From assembly GCA_903939515.1 (NCBI GenBank), contig CAJAHH010000076.1, positions 52,568-116,567 on the forward strand: a stretch of 64,000 bases of DNA, in the 5' to 3' direction. Numbering within the stretch: position 1 is the stretch's first letter; every line of letters begins with the position of its first letter. The notes beneath the pieces were generated by a model. That model was not told the origin of the DNA. It was given only the letters and a program-made list of their open reading frames with translations, and ran no database searches. Origin of the DNA: an uncultured Verrucomicrobiota bacterium (GTDB taxonomy: Bacteria > Verrucomicrobiota > Verrucomicrobiia > Limisphaerales > UBA9464). The position numbers and the translations under genes were made by a program. Below, piece after piece: positions 42,150 to 50,558 of this stretch.

Positions 42150-42698
42150 TCAGAGCGGTTGGCCCACGTGCAGGCCGTGGCGGAGACAGTAGGCGCCGTT
42201 GGTCACGTACTTGTCGGCCCAGTGTTTTAGGCCGGCTCGTTCCTCCGAGGTGAGCGGGCGGACGACCTTGGCTGGAGATCCCAGCACCATCGAACCGGCT
42301 GGGATTCGGGAACCGGGGGTGACCAGCGCGTTGGCTCCGATGAGGCACTCTTCTCCGATGACCGATCCGTCCAAGACCGTGGCTCCCATGCCGATCAGAC
42401 AGCGGTCCCCAATGGTGCAGGCATGGACGTTGGCAGAGTGGCCGACGGTGACATGGTCGCCGAGGATGCACGGATGATCGTCGGACAAATGTAAAACGGC
42501 ATTGTCCTGAACATTGGTGCCGCGTCCGATTTCAATGCGGTTGATGTCCCCGCGGAGTACGGCCCCGTACCAAACGCTGGATTCGTCGCCAAGAGTGACA
42601 TCGCCCACCACCACGGCGGTCTTGGCGATGTAAACGTCGCGGCCGAGCACGGGGCTTTTGCGGAGGTGGCGGTCGAGTTGGGCGATCAGGGTTTCCAT
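42150..42698 (-). CDS. Gamma-class carbonic anhydrase-like hexapeptide-repeat protein
   Basis: A 182-residue left-handed beta-helix protein built from hexapeptide repeats. The three zinc-ligand histidines of gamma carbonic anhydrases are present as H70 (AVLHLSDD), H87 (TVGHSANVHAC) and H92. GSPAKVVRPLTSEE at the C-terminus is typical of the YrdA/PaaY/CaiE group. Reversible CO2 hydration is possible, but many members have low activity. It converges with nadA and is 30 nt downstream of the ABC exporter gene on the same strand. Confidence 0.88.
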   Translation of the reverse strand: METLIAQLDRHLRKSPVLGRDVYIAKTAVVVGDVTLGDESSVWYGAVLRGDINRIEIGRGTNVQDNAVLHLSDDHPCILGDHVTVGHSANVHACTIGDRCLIGMGATVLDGSVIGEECLIGANALVTPGSRIPAGSMVLGSPAKVVRPLTSEERAGLKHWADKYVTNGAYCLRHGLHVGQPL

Positions 42699-42728
42699 GG
42701 AGGCGTTGAAGGGTACAGAGATTGAAGA

Positions 42729-44657
42729 TCAGAGAATGGCTGCAGAAGCCTCCTGGGCCCGGTGCAAGCGGGTGTAGAGTCCGTCGATAGCCAGAAGCTC
42801 CGAGTGAGTGCCGCGTTCCACGATGCGGCCGTCTTTCAGCACCGCGATGAGATCCGCATCGCGGATCGTGCCCAGTCGGTGGGCGATGACAAAGCTGGTC
42901 CGGTTGCTCATCAACCGCTTGAGTGCCTCCTGAATGAGTCGCTCCGTGGCGGTGTCGACGCTGGCCGTGGCCTCGTCGAGGATCAGGATGGGAGCGTCTT
43001 TCAGAAGAGCTCGTGCGATGCTAATGCGCTGCTTCTCGCCCACGCTCAGGCGGATGCCCCGCTCACCGACCCGAGTATCAAACCCGTCGGGAAGGCGTCG
43101 AATGAACTCCGCGGCGTTGGCCGTCTCGGCGGCCGTGATGAGTTCCGCTTCGGTGGCATTGAGGCGACCGTAGAGAATATTTTCGCGGATCGTGCCATTG
43201 AAGAGGAAGGGCTCTTGGCTGACGACGGCGATCTGGGAGCGTAGGAAGCCCAACGGGATGGATTCCAAGGGTTGGCCATCGACCGTAATCCGTCCTCCGG
43301 CAATCGGGTAGAAGCGGGGTAGCAGGTTTACTAAAGTGGATTTGCCTGCCCCGGTAGGGCCGACCAATGCGATGGTCTGGCCGGCGTGCACTTGCAGATC
43401 GATCTCGTTCAGCGCATCCGGCCGTCCTTCGTAGGCAGCCGAGACGCCTTCGAACGAGACCTCTCCCCGGAGGCGGGACGGGGACGTACTGGTTGGATTG
43501 GAAGTGGCCGTGGTGGCCTCCGCTGGGGCATCCAGAATATCAAAGACGCGTTCACCGGCCGCCCGGGCCGATTGGGACATTTGGTTCAATTGATGCAGGA
43601 CATTCAGCGGGGCGTAGAACATTCCGAGAAAGAGTAGGAATTCTACGAGTGCGCCGGGGGTCATGGCTCCTGCAATGACTTTGCGTCCGCCCAGCCATAA
43701 CACCAGCACTGTGCCCAGAGCCGAGGCGAACTGCATGGCCGGATTGTAGCCCGCCCAGGCCTTCATCACCGTCAAGGTGCCCTTTCGCAAGGCGTCGGCC
43801 CGCTGAGCGAAGCGGGAGTCTTCGTGGGCCTCACGGCCGAAGAGTTTGATTTGCCGAATGCCTTGAAGGTTGTCCATCAAGAGAGCGTTCATGGCGCTGC
43901 TGGCCTGACTGCGGGCTCGGTAGCGGGAGGCAGCAGTTCGAGTGTACCAGACACCGCCGGCCACCAGCAGCGGCACGGGGATGAGGGCAACGGCGGCGAG
44001 AGCAGGGTCATTGAGGAAGAGCAGTGTCGCCACGCCCAGTACGCCCAAGACAGCCACAACGCCCTGTTCGGTGCCATCGATGAGCAATCGTTCCATGGCC
44101 CCGACATCCTCGATGACTCGGGTCATCAGGTCGCCGGTGGCTCGGTGGTCGAACCAGCTGGGGGCGAGTTGTTGCAGCCGGCCATAGACTTGGCAGCGAA
44201 TGTCGAAGATGACGTTCTGCTCGAAGCGGTTGTTGAGGCGGATTCGCAGAGAGTTGAAGGCATCTCTTAGGGCGAAGGCCGCGAGGAGTCCGAGGATGGC
44301 GCCACCCAACTCTTCTTTCCGCCCGGATCCGATTACGTCGTCCATCACGAAGCGGGTCAGCTTAGGATAGGCGAAGGTCGCCAGTTGGCCCAACAGGGCG
44401 CAGACGATGGTGCCTGAAGCCAGCAGCGGGTAAGGCCGCAGGTAGCCTGCGACGCGACGGATGATTTCCCCCGTGGTGCGGGGACGGACGGCAAAGGCTC
44501 CCTTTGCGTCGCCGTGGACATGGGCGAGGTATTGCACAATGACTGGATGAGAACGGACGGGCTTGCTGGTTGGCTGGCTTTGGAACTCTGTCGGTTCAGG
44601 GGCAGACCCAATGGGCTTCCCAGGAATCGGCGTCCCAGCGGAACCGGGCGCGCTCAT
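42729..44657 (-). CDS. ABC exporter, fused permease and ATPase (MsbA/LmrA-like)
   Basis: A 642-residue half-transporter likely to work as a homodimer. After a Pro/Ser-rich N-terminal tail of about 60 residues come six transmembrane helices (about 75-360), a short Thr/Ser linker (382-396), and a nucleotide-binding domain with Walker A LVGPTGAGKSTLVN (about 431), signature LSVGEKQRISIARAL, Walker B ILILDEATASVD and switch histidine in FVIAHRL. Lipids, lipid A precursors or peptides are typical substrates. The ATG at 44657 overlaps the upstream PNPOx-like gene by 62 nt, which is long; a downstream GTG could be the real start. Confidence 0.88.
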   Translation of the reverse strand: MSAPGSAGTPIPGKPIGSAPEPTEFQSQPTSKPVRSHPVIVQYLAHVHGDAKGAFAVRPRTTGEIIRRVAGYLRPYPLLASGTIVCALLGQLATFAYPKLTRFVMDDVIGSGRKEELGGAILGLLAAFALRDAFNSLRIRLNNRFEQNVIFDIRCQVYGRLQQLAPSWFDHRATGDLMTRVIEDVGAMERLLIDGTEQGVVAVLGVLGVATLLFLNDPALAAVALIPVPLLVAGGVWYTRTAASRYRARSQASSAMNALLMDNLQGIRQIKLFGREAHEDSRFAQRADALRKGTLTVMKAWAGYNPAMQFASALGTVLVLWLGGRKVIAGAMTPGALVEFLLFLGMFYAPLNVLHQLNQMSQSARAAGERVFDILDAPAEATTATSNPTSTSPSRLRGEVSFEGVSAAYEGRPDALNEIDLQVHAGQTIALVGPTGAGKSTLVNLLPRFYPIAGGRITVDGQPLESIPLGFLRSQIAVVSQEPFLFNGTIRENILYGRLNATEAELITAAETANAAEFIRRLPDGFDTRVGERGIRLSVGEKQRISIARALLKDAPILILDEATASVDTATERLIQEALKRLMSNRTSFVIAHRLGTIRDADLIAVLKDGRIVERGTHSELLAIDGLYTRLHRAQEASAAIL

Positions 44658-45183
44658 GATGCTCGGGCTTCAACTGCAGCCAGTCCAGTTCATGAACGGT
44701 GGTTACCAATACGGCGAATTGCTCAACCGGGTGATCTCCGAAAGGAATTTCCCACGGTGCTAGAATTTGTTCCCCGGGACGAGGAACCGTTCCGTACAGG
44801 CGACGACTGCTGTGGGGCAGTTTCTCCCAGTGGTGTCGCGTTAGCGTATTTTGGATGTGGACCCGAGTATCTCCGCGGGCCCGCAACTGAATGCGGGACA
44901 CCGGATCGTAAAAGCACCATGTGGCCACGGGTTGGATTCGCACACCGGCGACCTTGTGGGCTCGGCTGTCCGAGAAACAAACCAGCGTCCGCTCATGGAG
45001 ATCGACCTCCCGCAGAACCACGATGCGGGCATCCGGATAATCTGGACCGGCCGTCGCCAAAGTTGGGGTTCGCCACGGATGGGACAGATCCGAAGTGGCC
45101 TGGCTCAGGCGGCTCCAAATGTCGCCGTGCAGGGATTCCAGAGACTGGGGATGCGCTTCAGAGGGCCTCATGGACGGAGACAT
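44596..45183 (-). CDS. Pyridoxamine 5'-phosphate oxidase-like flavoprotein
   Basis: A 195-residue split-barrel FMN-binding protein: WRTPTLATAGPDYPDARIVV, VVLREVDLHERTLVCFSDSR, SRAHKVAGVRIQPVATWCFY, ARGDTRVHIQ and HWEKLPHSSRRLYGTVPRPG, with a C-terminal RARFRWDADSWEAHWVCP. The pattern is that of the Alr4036/PNPOx-like family rather than classical PdxH. It may reduce or bind a flavin- or pyridoxine-related substrate; this is not determined. It is upstream of, and overlaps, the ABC exporter gene on the same strand. Confidence 0.83.
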   Translation of the reverse strand: MSPSMRPSEAHPQSLESLHGDIWSRLSQATSDLSHPWRTPTLATAGPDYPDARIVVLREVDLHERTLVCFSDSRAHKVAGVRIQPVATWCFYDPVSRIQLRARGDTRVHIQNTLTRHHWEKLPHSSRRLYGTVPRPGEQILAPWEIPFGDHPVEQFAVLVTTVHELDWLQLKPEHHERARFRWDADSWEAHWVCP

Positions 45184-45370
45184 TATTTCAGGAGTGCGTG
45201 GCCCTCCAGTCTAGGAATGGCGGAGGGTGAACGAAGACTGCCGTTTTCTGTTAGTCTCGAACAGCCGCATTGCACCGGTTCATTCGTCTGCCTTTCCCCG
45301 CAAAATCTCTTTTTTGCTCCAGCGCCTTTGGCTCAAGCTTTGCAGCGTGTCTGCGACGACTTCTAAGACC

Positions 45371-46444
45371 ATGCGGGCGGTGGTGTATCGGGGTGTGAAT
45401 GATTTGCGGGTCGAGGTGGTTCCGGTGCCTCGGATTGGCTCCAGCGAAATCCTCGTGCGGGTGGGGGTTTGCGGGGTGTGCCCCACCGACATTAAGAAAG
45501 TCCACTACGGAACCCAGTCACCCCCTCGGATTTATGGCCATGAAACGGCTGGCACCATTGTTCGGGTGGGTGCTCGGGTTCAAGGGTGGTCGGTCGGTGA
45601 CCGCGTCGGGCTTCACCACCATGTGCCGTGTCTGGACTGCCATTTCTGCCGACACCGGGCCTTTGCCCAATGTGAAACCTACAAGCGTACGGGCATCACG
45701 GCGGGCTTCGAGCCGGCCGGTGGCGGTTATGCTGAATTCGTTCGGGTCATGGATTTCTGCCTGCCCGGGGTGGTGAAGATACCGGCCAAGAACAGTCTGG
45801 AAGAAGGAGCCATGCTTGAGCCCGTCAATACGGTGCTAAAAGGCATCCGCAGCCTGCCCCTCCTGAAGGGCGACACGGTCTGGGTGGCTGGTGCCGGACC
45901 CATTGGGTTGCTCTTCATCGGAATGCTGTCCGAGCTGGGGATGCGCGTGGTGGCGACGGACCTCATGGAATCCCGCCGCCAACTGGCCCGACGCTGGGGC
46001 GCCTGGAAGGCCTTGGACGGGGCGGATGTGAACTTGGTGGATGCCTTGCGCGCACTGACCCGCGGTCGCGGGTTGGATGCCGCCGTCGTCTGTGTGCCGG
46101 TGGATGCCGTGGTGGCCCAGGCTCAGGCCGCATTGCGGGGCGGGGGGGCGACCCTGCTTTTTGCCCACACCTTGCGCGGCAAAATGGCACCCGTAGACCT
46201 CGGGGTGCTTTGCGTGGATGAAAAAGGATTGATGGGCAGCTATTCCTCCGACTTCACGCTGCAGAAAGAAGTCGCCCGATGGGTGTTTTCCCGGCGCTTG
46301 GATGTCCGGAAGCTCATCACCCATCGCTTTCCGCTCGAGGAAACCGCGGCCGCGGTGGCGTTGGCAGCCCGTCCCAGCGAGGATTCCCTCAAGATCCTGG
46401 TCGAGAGTGGTTCGGCTCGAAGGCCCGGCGGATCGCCTCCCTGA
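45371..46444 (+). CDS. Zinc-dependent medium-chain alcohol dehydrogenase
   Basis: A 357-residue MDR-superfamily dehydrogenase. Catalytic zinc ligands are C37 (GVCPTDIKK) and H57-E58 (IYGHETAG), with a third acid in the GAMLEPVNTVLKG segment. The structural zinc site is C87, C90, C93 and C101 (PCLDCHFCRHRAFAQC). The nucleotide fold is VWVAGAGPIGLLFIGML. It resembles sorbitol, threonine or other polyol dehydrogenases; the substrate is not resolved. The start at 45371 begins the conserved MRAVVYRG; the 48-residue upstream extension is not conserved. It converges with the sod gene. Confidence 0.87.
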   Translation: MRAVVYRGVNDLRVEVVPVPRIGSSEILVRVGVCGVCPTDIKKVHYGTQSPPRIYGHETAGTIVRVGARVQGWSVGDRVGLHHHVPCLDCHFCRHRAFAQCETYKRTGITAGFEPAGGGYAEFVRVMDFCLPGVVKIPAKNSLEEGAMLEPVNTVLKGIRSLPLLKGDTVWVAGAGPIGLLFIGMLSELGMRVVATDLMESRRQLARRWGAWKALDGADVNLVDALRALTRGRGLDAAVVCVPVDAVVAQAQAALRGGGATLLFAHTLRGKMAPVDLGVLCVDEKGLMGSYSSDFTLQKEVARWVFSRRLDVRKLITHRFPLEETAAAVALAARPSEDSLKILVESGSARRPGGSPP

Positions 46445-46452
46445 AAACGACA

Positions 46453-46483
46453 ACGCCGGCGCACAGTGCGTGCACGCCGGCGT
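46453..46483. terminator. Hairpin between the convergent adh and sod genes
   Basis: ACGCCGGCG (46453-46461) pairs with CGCCGGCGT (46475-46483), a 9-bp GC-rich stem with a 13-nt loop. No strong T run follows on the plus strand; on the minus strand TTGTCGTTTT follows, so termination of sod is more plausible. Confidence 0.5.
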
Positions 46484-46541
46484 GATCAGATGTGATCGGA
46501 TGGAAACCCGGCCGGTCCGTGAAGACCGGAGGGTGCGGTGT

Positions 46542-47252
46542 TCAGGCGGTGAGCTTCTCGAACCGGGCCTCGATGAACTCCCAGTTGAGCACCTTCGAGA
46601 GGGCCTGCACGTAGTCGGCGCGGCGATTCTGGTGCTTCAGGTAGTAGGCGTGCTCCCACAGGTCGATGCCGAAGAGCGGGGCCTCGCCGTTGGACAACGG
46701 GCTGTCCTGATTGGCAGTGGTGACCAGCTTCAGGCTCTTGTCCTTGGTGACCACAACCCAAAGCCATCCGCTTCCGAAAACGCCCATGGCGCGCTTGAGA
46801 AATTCTTCCTTGGCCTCGTCTTCACTGCTGAAGAGTTCGCCGAAGGCCTTCATGAGCGGTCCACCTTCGGTCAGCGGGGCTGAATCCTTCTTGAGGCACT
46901 GCCAGAAGAGGGAGTGGTTGTAGTGGCCGCCACCGTGGTTGCGGACGGCGGAACGGATCTTCTCAGGAACAGTGTTGAGGTTCTTGAGCAGGTCTTCCAC
47001 CGAGAGTTTCTGCAGGTCGGGGTAATCAGACAGGGCTTCGTTGAGCTTGGTGACGTAGGTCTGGTGATGCTTGCCATGGTGGATTTCCATGGTCTTGGCA
47101 TCGATGTACGGCTCCAGCGCGTCGAAGGCGTATCCCAGCGCAGGCAACTTGTGGGGCCCGGAGGCGGATTGTGCGAAGGTGCGGAACGGAGCCGCAGCCA
47201 TGGCCAAAGCCAAGACACCGGCCGACTTGAGTGCGTGACGTCGAGTGATCAT
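46542..47252 (-). CDS. Tat-exported superoxide dismutase (Mn/Fe type)
   Basis: Dismutates superoxide to oxygen and hydrogen peroxide. The 236-residue protein has an N-terminal twin-arginine-like signal, TRRHALKSAGVLALAMAAA (3-21), then the Mn/Fe-SOD fold: PHKLPALGYAFDALEPYI, TMEIHHGKHHQTY with ligand H58, GGGHYNHSLFW with H113, and GIDLWEHAYYLKHQ with D197 and H201. ANQDSP and the GGHxNHSLFW block favour manganese. Export points to a periplasmic role against external superoxide. The start at 47252 is chosen because the signal follows it; the frame open to 47645 is unrelated. Confidence 0.9.
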   Translation of the reverse strand: MITRRHALKSAGVLALAMAAAPFRTFAQSASGPHKLPALGYAFDALEPYIDAKTMEIHHGKHHQTYVTKLNEALSDYPDLQKLSVEDLLKNLNTVPEKIRSAVRNHGGGHYNHSLFWQCLKKDSAPLTEGGPLMKAFGELFSSEDEAKEEFLKRAMGVFGSGWLWVVVTKDKSLKLVTTANQDSPLSNGEAPLFGIDLWEHAYYLKHQNRRADYVQALSKVLNWEFIEARFEKLTA

Positions 47253-47403
47253 GCGGCGAGCAAATAGATTAAACTTAGAGCCAAAAGGTGGTCTCGGTTG
47301 GATCTGAGCGCAAGCTTGTGAATGTTTCCATTGGGTCACAGGTGTACGAGAAACCGTCGCCAGCCTTGCGCCTGATTCGGTACCGCTCTTAAGATAGCAA
47401 TGT

Positions 47404-48099
47404 ATGAGGTTGCTCCGAGCTGGTTCCCTGTCGATGGCCATGATTCTAGGCGGGATCCTGTCCCTGCAGGCAGAGATCACCCCGGAGGACATTCGCCAGT
47501 TGCAGTCCCGATTCCAACAGGCCGAAGAGTCCGAGGAACGGTTGCGGGCCCGGATCCAGAAACTGGAAGCCACCATCGCTGAATTGCGTTCGCAGATGGG
47601 TGAGGTTCGATCGGTGGCCGCTTCGGCCGGCAAAGACGCGGTCACTCAGGAGCAGCTTAAGAAGGTGCTCGACCAGTTGAGGGATTTGGATCGCCGCCGT
47701 CAGGACGACAACGAAAAGGTGGTGCAACAGATCAAGCGACTCGCAGACCTGCCCACAGCACCGCCTCCGAGCTTCGACGATCCCAAACCAAAGGGTCGCA
47801 AGCCATCCGCAGAGCCGAGCGTCGGTGCCGGTGGAAACGGGGCGGGAGCCAAGTCTGATTCTAAGTCTGATCTCAAATCCGAGCCCAAGGCGGACGTGCC
47901 CAAGCCGACGTTGCCGGCCGATTACGAATTCTATGAGCACGTTGTCCGTGACAACCAATCGGTGAGCCAAATCATCAATGAGTACAACAAGGGCTACGGA
48001 CTGAAAGTGCGCCTGAAGCATGTTCTCGAGGCCAATCCCAAGTTGCGCCCGGAGCGGTTAATCACGGGTCAAAAGATTCGCATCCCGGTGGTCAAGTAG
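47404..48099 (+). CDS. Secreted coiled-coil protein with C-terminal LysM-like domain
   Basis: A 231-residue exported protein: signal peptide (about 1-23, ending SLQAE), coiled coil (about 27-115, with ESEERLRARIQKLEATIAEL), a low-complexity charged linker (115-170, SDSKSDLKSEPK) and a C-terminal LysM-like domain (about 175-231: YEHVVRDNQSVSQIINEYNK, LKHVLEANPKLRPERLITGQ, KIRIPVVK). LysM modules bind peptidoglycan, so a cell-wall attached periplasmic protein is likely. It is divergent from sod and precedes two small membrane-protein genes. Confidence 0.82.
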   Translation: MRLLRAGSLSMAMILGGILSLQAEITPEDIRQLQSRFQQAEESEERLRARIQKLEATIAELRSQMGEVRSVAASAGKDAVTQEQLKKVLDQLRDLDRRRQDDNEKVVQQIKRLADLPTAPPPSFDDPKPKGRKPSAEPSVGAGGNGAGAKSDSKSDLKSEPKADVPKPTLPADYEFYEHVVRDNQSVSQIINEYNKGYGLKVRLKHVLEANPKLRPERLITGQKIRIPVVK

Positions 48100-48141
48100 G
48101 CGCAGTCAGGGTCCCTAAGTTTAAGCAGCACGAATCCGCCC

Positions 48142-48522
48142 ATGAAACTCATCCGCCGACTGCACTTGTTTCTCGGGGTTTTCTTCACCCCGCTGCTCGT
48201 TTTCTTCGTGGCGACCGGTTGGTATCAGACGATCAACCCAGAACGGCTCAAGACCGCTGGAGATGCCGAGACGTTGCTGCAAAAATTTCGGGTGGTTCAC
48301 ACCGATCAGGTTTATCCGGGTGATCGTGAATTTAGTCGCCCGTCGTCACCGAAGCTCTTTCAGGGACTCATCGGCGCCATGTCGGTGGCCGTATTGATCT
48401 CGACGGCGCTCGGAGTCTTCTTGGCCTTTAAGACGGTCCGCGGCAAGGGGTGGGTGCTCTTCTGGTTGTTGGCGGGTCTGGCGGTTCCGGTCGGCCTACT
48501 TTGGGCCGGACGAAGGGGATGA
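48142..48522 (+). CDS. Small membrane protein, PepSY-associated type
   Basis: A 126-residue protein starting MKLIRRLHLFLGVFFTPLLV, which resembles the first helix of PepSY-associated transmembrane proteins (RxLHxxxG). Three hydrophobic segments are seen: about 10-27, 77-95 and 103-121. No catalytic or haem motif beyond H8 can be seen. It overlaps the next gene by 4 nt (ATGA at 48519-48522). The function is unknown. Confidence 0.6.
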   Translation: MKLIRRLHLFLGVFFTPLLVFFVATGWYQTINPERLKTAGDAETLLQKFRVVHTDQVYPGDREFSRPSSPKLFQGLIGAMSVAVLISTALGVFLAFKTVRGKGWVLFWLLAGLAVPVGLLWAGRRG

Positions 48523-48923
48523 TCATGATATTGACGCCACTTCAATGGGTTCTGGTGGGTATCTCGGGGGCGGCCCTTTGGGCAGGTGCCTGGTATTGGT
48601 TCCGCACTCGCTTGCGCTATGTCATCGGCCAGAGCTCCCTACGGGTGGTTTTTGGTAAAACGACAGTTCGGCGGGTGCCTTTCGAACAAATCCAGCGCAT
48701 TCAAAAACCTCGAGGAGGTCTCCCATGGCTGAGGACAGAGAATTGGCGTAACGGCTTCTTCGACAGTCACCGGGTTCTAGTTTTAGAGCGAAACACGGGT
48801 TGGTTCCCGTGGTTTGTCATCACCCCCTCTCGTCGATATGAGTTTCGATCCCAATTGAGGGACGCTATGGCTCGTCACGGAGTTCAGACCGAGGACGAAG
48901 GCGCAGTTGAAGATCTTGAATGA
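48519..48923 (+). CDS. Small membrane protein with PH-like domain
   Basis: A 134-residue protein with one N-terminal transmembrane segment (about 4-24, LTPLQWVLVGISGAALWAGA) followed by a compact beta-rich domain: YVIGQSSLRVVFGKTTVRRV, FEQIQRIQKPRGGLPWL and WFPWFVITPSRRYEFRSQL. This reads as a bacterial PH (bPH/YdbT-like) domain, but the match is by eye. The ATG at 48519 overlaps the previous stop codon and has a GAAGGGG stretch before it. A role in envelope stress or lipid binding is possible; not shown. Confidence 0.55.
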   Translation: MIMILTPLQWVLVGISGAALWAGAWYWFRTRLRYVIGQSSLRVVFGKTTVRRVPFEQIQRIQKPRGGLPWLRTENWRNGFFDSHRVLVLERNTGWFPWFVITPSRRYEFRSQLRDAMARHGVQTEDEGAVEDLE

Positions 48924-48989
48924 TTCTCTAGTGGGTGGGCCCCGGCATCGTTGCCGAACGGCCAGGGGTTGATTAACCTCGGGCCCGAA

Positions 48990-50360
48990 ATGCGATCATT
49001 GCTGATTTCAGGCGGTCGGGTGGTGGATCCAGCCAATGGATTCGACGGGGCGGCCGATGTCTTGGTAACCGATGGGCGGATCGCCCGGGTTGGCCCGTCT
49101 CTGCAGGCTCCGGCGGAGGCCGAACGGATTGACGCCACCGGGCAGGTGGTGTGTCCCGGGCTGATCGACCTCCATGTTCATTTTCGTGAACCTGGACAGA
49201 CCGCCAAGGAGACGATCGCCACCGGCGCTCAGGCGGCTGCCCGCGGTGGCTTCACCACGGTGGTTTGCATGCCGAACACGCAGCCGTCGATCGATTCAGC
49301 CAGCACTGTGGCCCTCATCCAAGAAAAGGCCCGCACGGCGGTAATTCGAATTGAGGTCTCCGGTGCGATGAGTAAGGGAATTCAGGGCGAAGAATTGGCG
49401 TCGATTGGTTCGTTGGCCAAGGCTGGCGTGGTGGCGTTGACCGATGACGGTCATTGCATCCAGAACAATGATTTGATGCGCCGTGCCCTGGAATACGCCC
49501 GTCAGTTCGGACTGCCCGTGATGGACCACTGCCAAGACTACGGGATGGTCATGAATGGCGTCATGCACGAGGGGCTTCAAAGCTTGCGTCTGGGGCTCCG
49601 CGGATGGCCTGCCGCCGGTGAAGAGTTAATCGTCGCCCGCAATATCCTCTTGGCCGAACAAACTGGAACACCAGTGCATTGTCAGCACATGAGTGCGGCG
49701 GGCAGCGTTCGGCTGATTCGCGAAGCCAAGAAGCGGGGGGTGCCGATTTCTGGAGAGGCCTGTCCGCATCATTTCACGCTCACCGATTCGACCATCGCTG
49801 GCAGTGCTGAATTTTGGGCCGGAGATGGCGCAGAATTGGCCCAACGAGTCTTTCAGGGGCATCCGCTGCCCACCTGGCCGATTTACCACACCCACTTCAA
49901 GATGAATCCGCCTCTGCGCACCGCAGCCGATCGGGAGGCGATTCTCGAGGGGTTGGTTGATGGAACCTTGGAGATTATTGCCAGCGACCACGCCCCGCAC
50001 ACCGAGTCGGAGAAGGATGTCGAATTTGACGACGCGCCCTTCGGGATCGTGGGTTTGGAACTCGAGCTGCCTCTATCTCTCATGCAGCTTTACCATACGG
50101 GGCGGCTCTCGCTTTCCGGGGTGCTCGAGAAACTCACGATCAATCCGGCCCGTTTCCTCAAACTTTCCGAAGGTCGGGGTACGCTTTCGGTGGGGGCCTG
50201 GGGCGACATCACACTCTTTGATCCGGAGGCTTCCTGGGTTTGTGACCGCCGCGACACAGAGAGTCTGAGTCAGAATAATCCCTTCCACGGATGGCCCATG
50301 AAAGGGCGCGTGACGGGGACTTTTGTCGGCGGGCAGCGCGTGTTTTCTTTAAGTCGATAA
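48990..50360 (+). CDS. pyrC: Dihydroorotase (type I)
   Basis: Reversible cyclisation of carbamoyl-aspartate to dihydroorotate in pyrimidine synthesis. The 456-residue amidohydrolase has PGLIDLHVHFREPGQTAKET (metal histidines H62 and H64), TTVVCMPNTQPSIDS, TDDGHCIQN (metal-site Asp), VHCQHMSAAGSVRLI, SGEACPHHFTLTD and IASDHAPHTESEK (catalytic Asp). This is the long type I form. The start MRSLLISGGR at 48990 is the conserved one; the frame opens at 48951. pyrB is not adjacent. Confidence 0.93.
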   Translation: MRSLLISGGRVVDPANGFDGAADVLVTDGRIARVGPSLQAPAEAERIDATGQVVCPGLIDLHVHFREPGQTAKETIATGAQAAARGGFTTVVCMPNTQPSIDSASTVALIQEKARTAVIRIEVSGAMSKGIQGEELASIGSLAKAGVVALTDDGHCIQNNDLMRRALEYARQFGLPVMDHCQDYGMVMNGVMHEGLQSLRLGLRGWPAAGEELIVARNILLAEQTGTPVHCQHMSAAGSVRLIREAKKRGVPISGEACPHHFTLTDSTIAGSAEFWAGDGAELAQRVFQGHPLPTWPIYHTHFKMNPPLRTAADREAILEGLVDGTLEIIASDHAPHTESEKDVEFDDAPFGIVGLELELPLSLMQLYHTGRLSLSGVLEKLTINPARFLKLSEGRGTLSVGAWGDITLFDPEASWVCDRRDTESLSQNNPFHGWPMKGRVTGTFVGGQRVFSLSR

Positions 50361-50509
50361 ACGGGCGGCTCCGCAAGACAAGGCCTTCGCTCGCTGAGGA
50401 GTTTCTGGCTAAGTAGAACGTGCGGGCTGCGCGCGAGTGAGGGCTCCGAGGCTCGGTTTGGGCAGTCCCGCTACTGCCTGATGGAGTCGACCCGGGTGTT
50501 TTTTGGTAA

Positions 50510-50538
50510 TTGGGGTTTGGGCTGGATCGGGGTATTAT
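50510..50538 (+). promoter_or_regulatory. Candidate sigma70-type promoter for the CAP-domain protein gene
   Basis: TTGGGG (50510-50515), a 17-nt spacer and TATTAT (50533-50538), ending 20 nt before the ATG at 50559. The -10 matches 5 of 6 consensus positions, the -35 only 3 of 6. It lies at the end of a 198-nt intergenic region after pyrC. Confidence 0.4.
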
Positions 50539-50558
50539 CGATACAACATTATTGAATT

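Noticed and set aside
42140..42151. GACCCCGGGGTC palindrome between nadA and the carbonic anhydrase gene
   Set aside because: A short palindrome with no loop or T run; it overlaps the end of the carbonic anhydrase frame.
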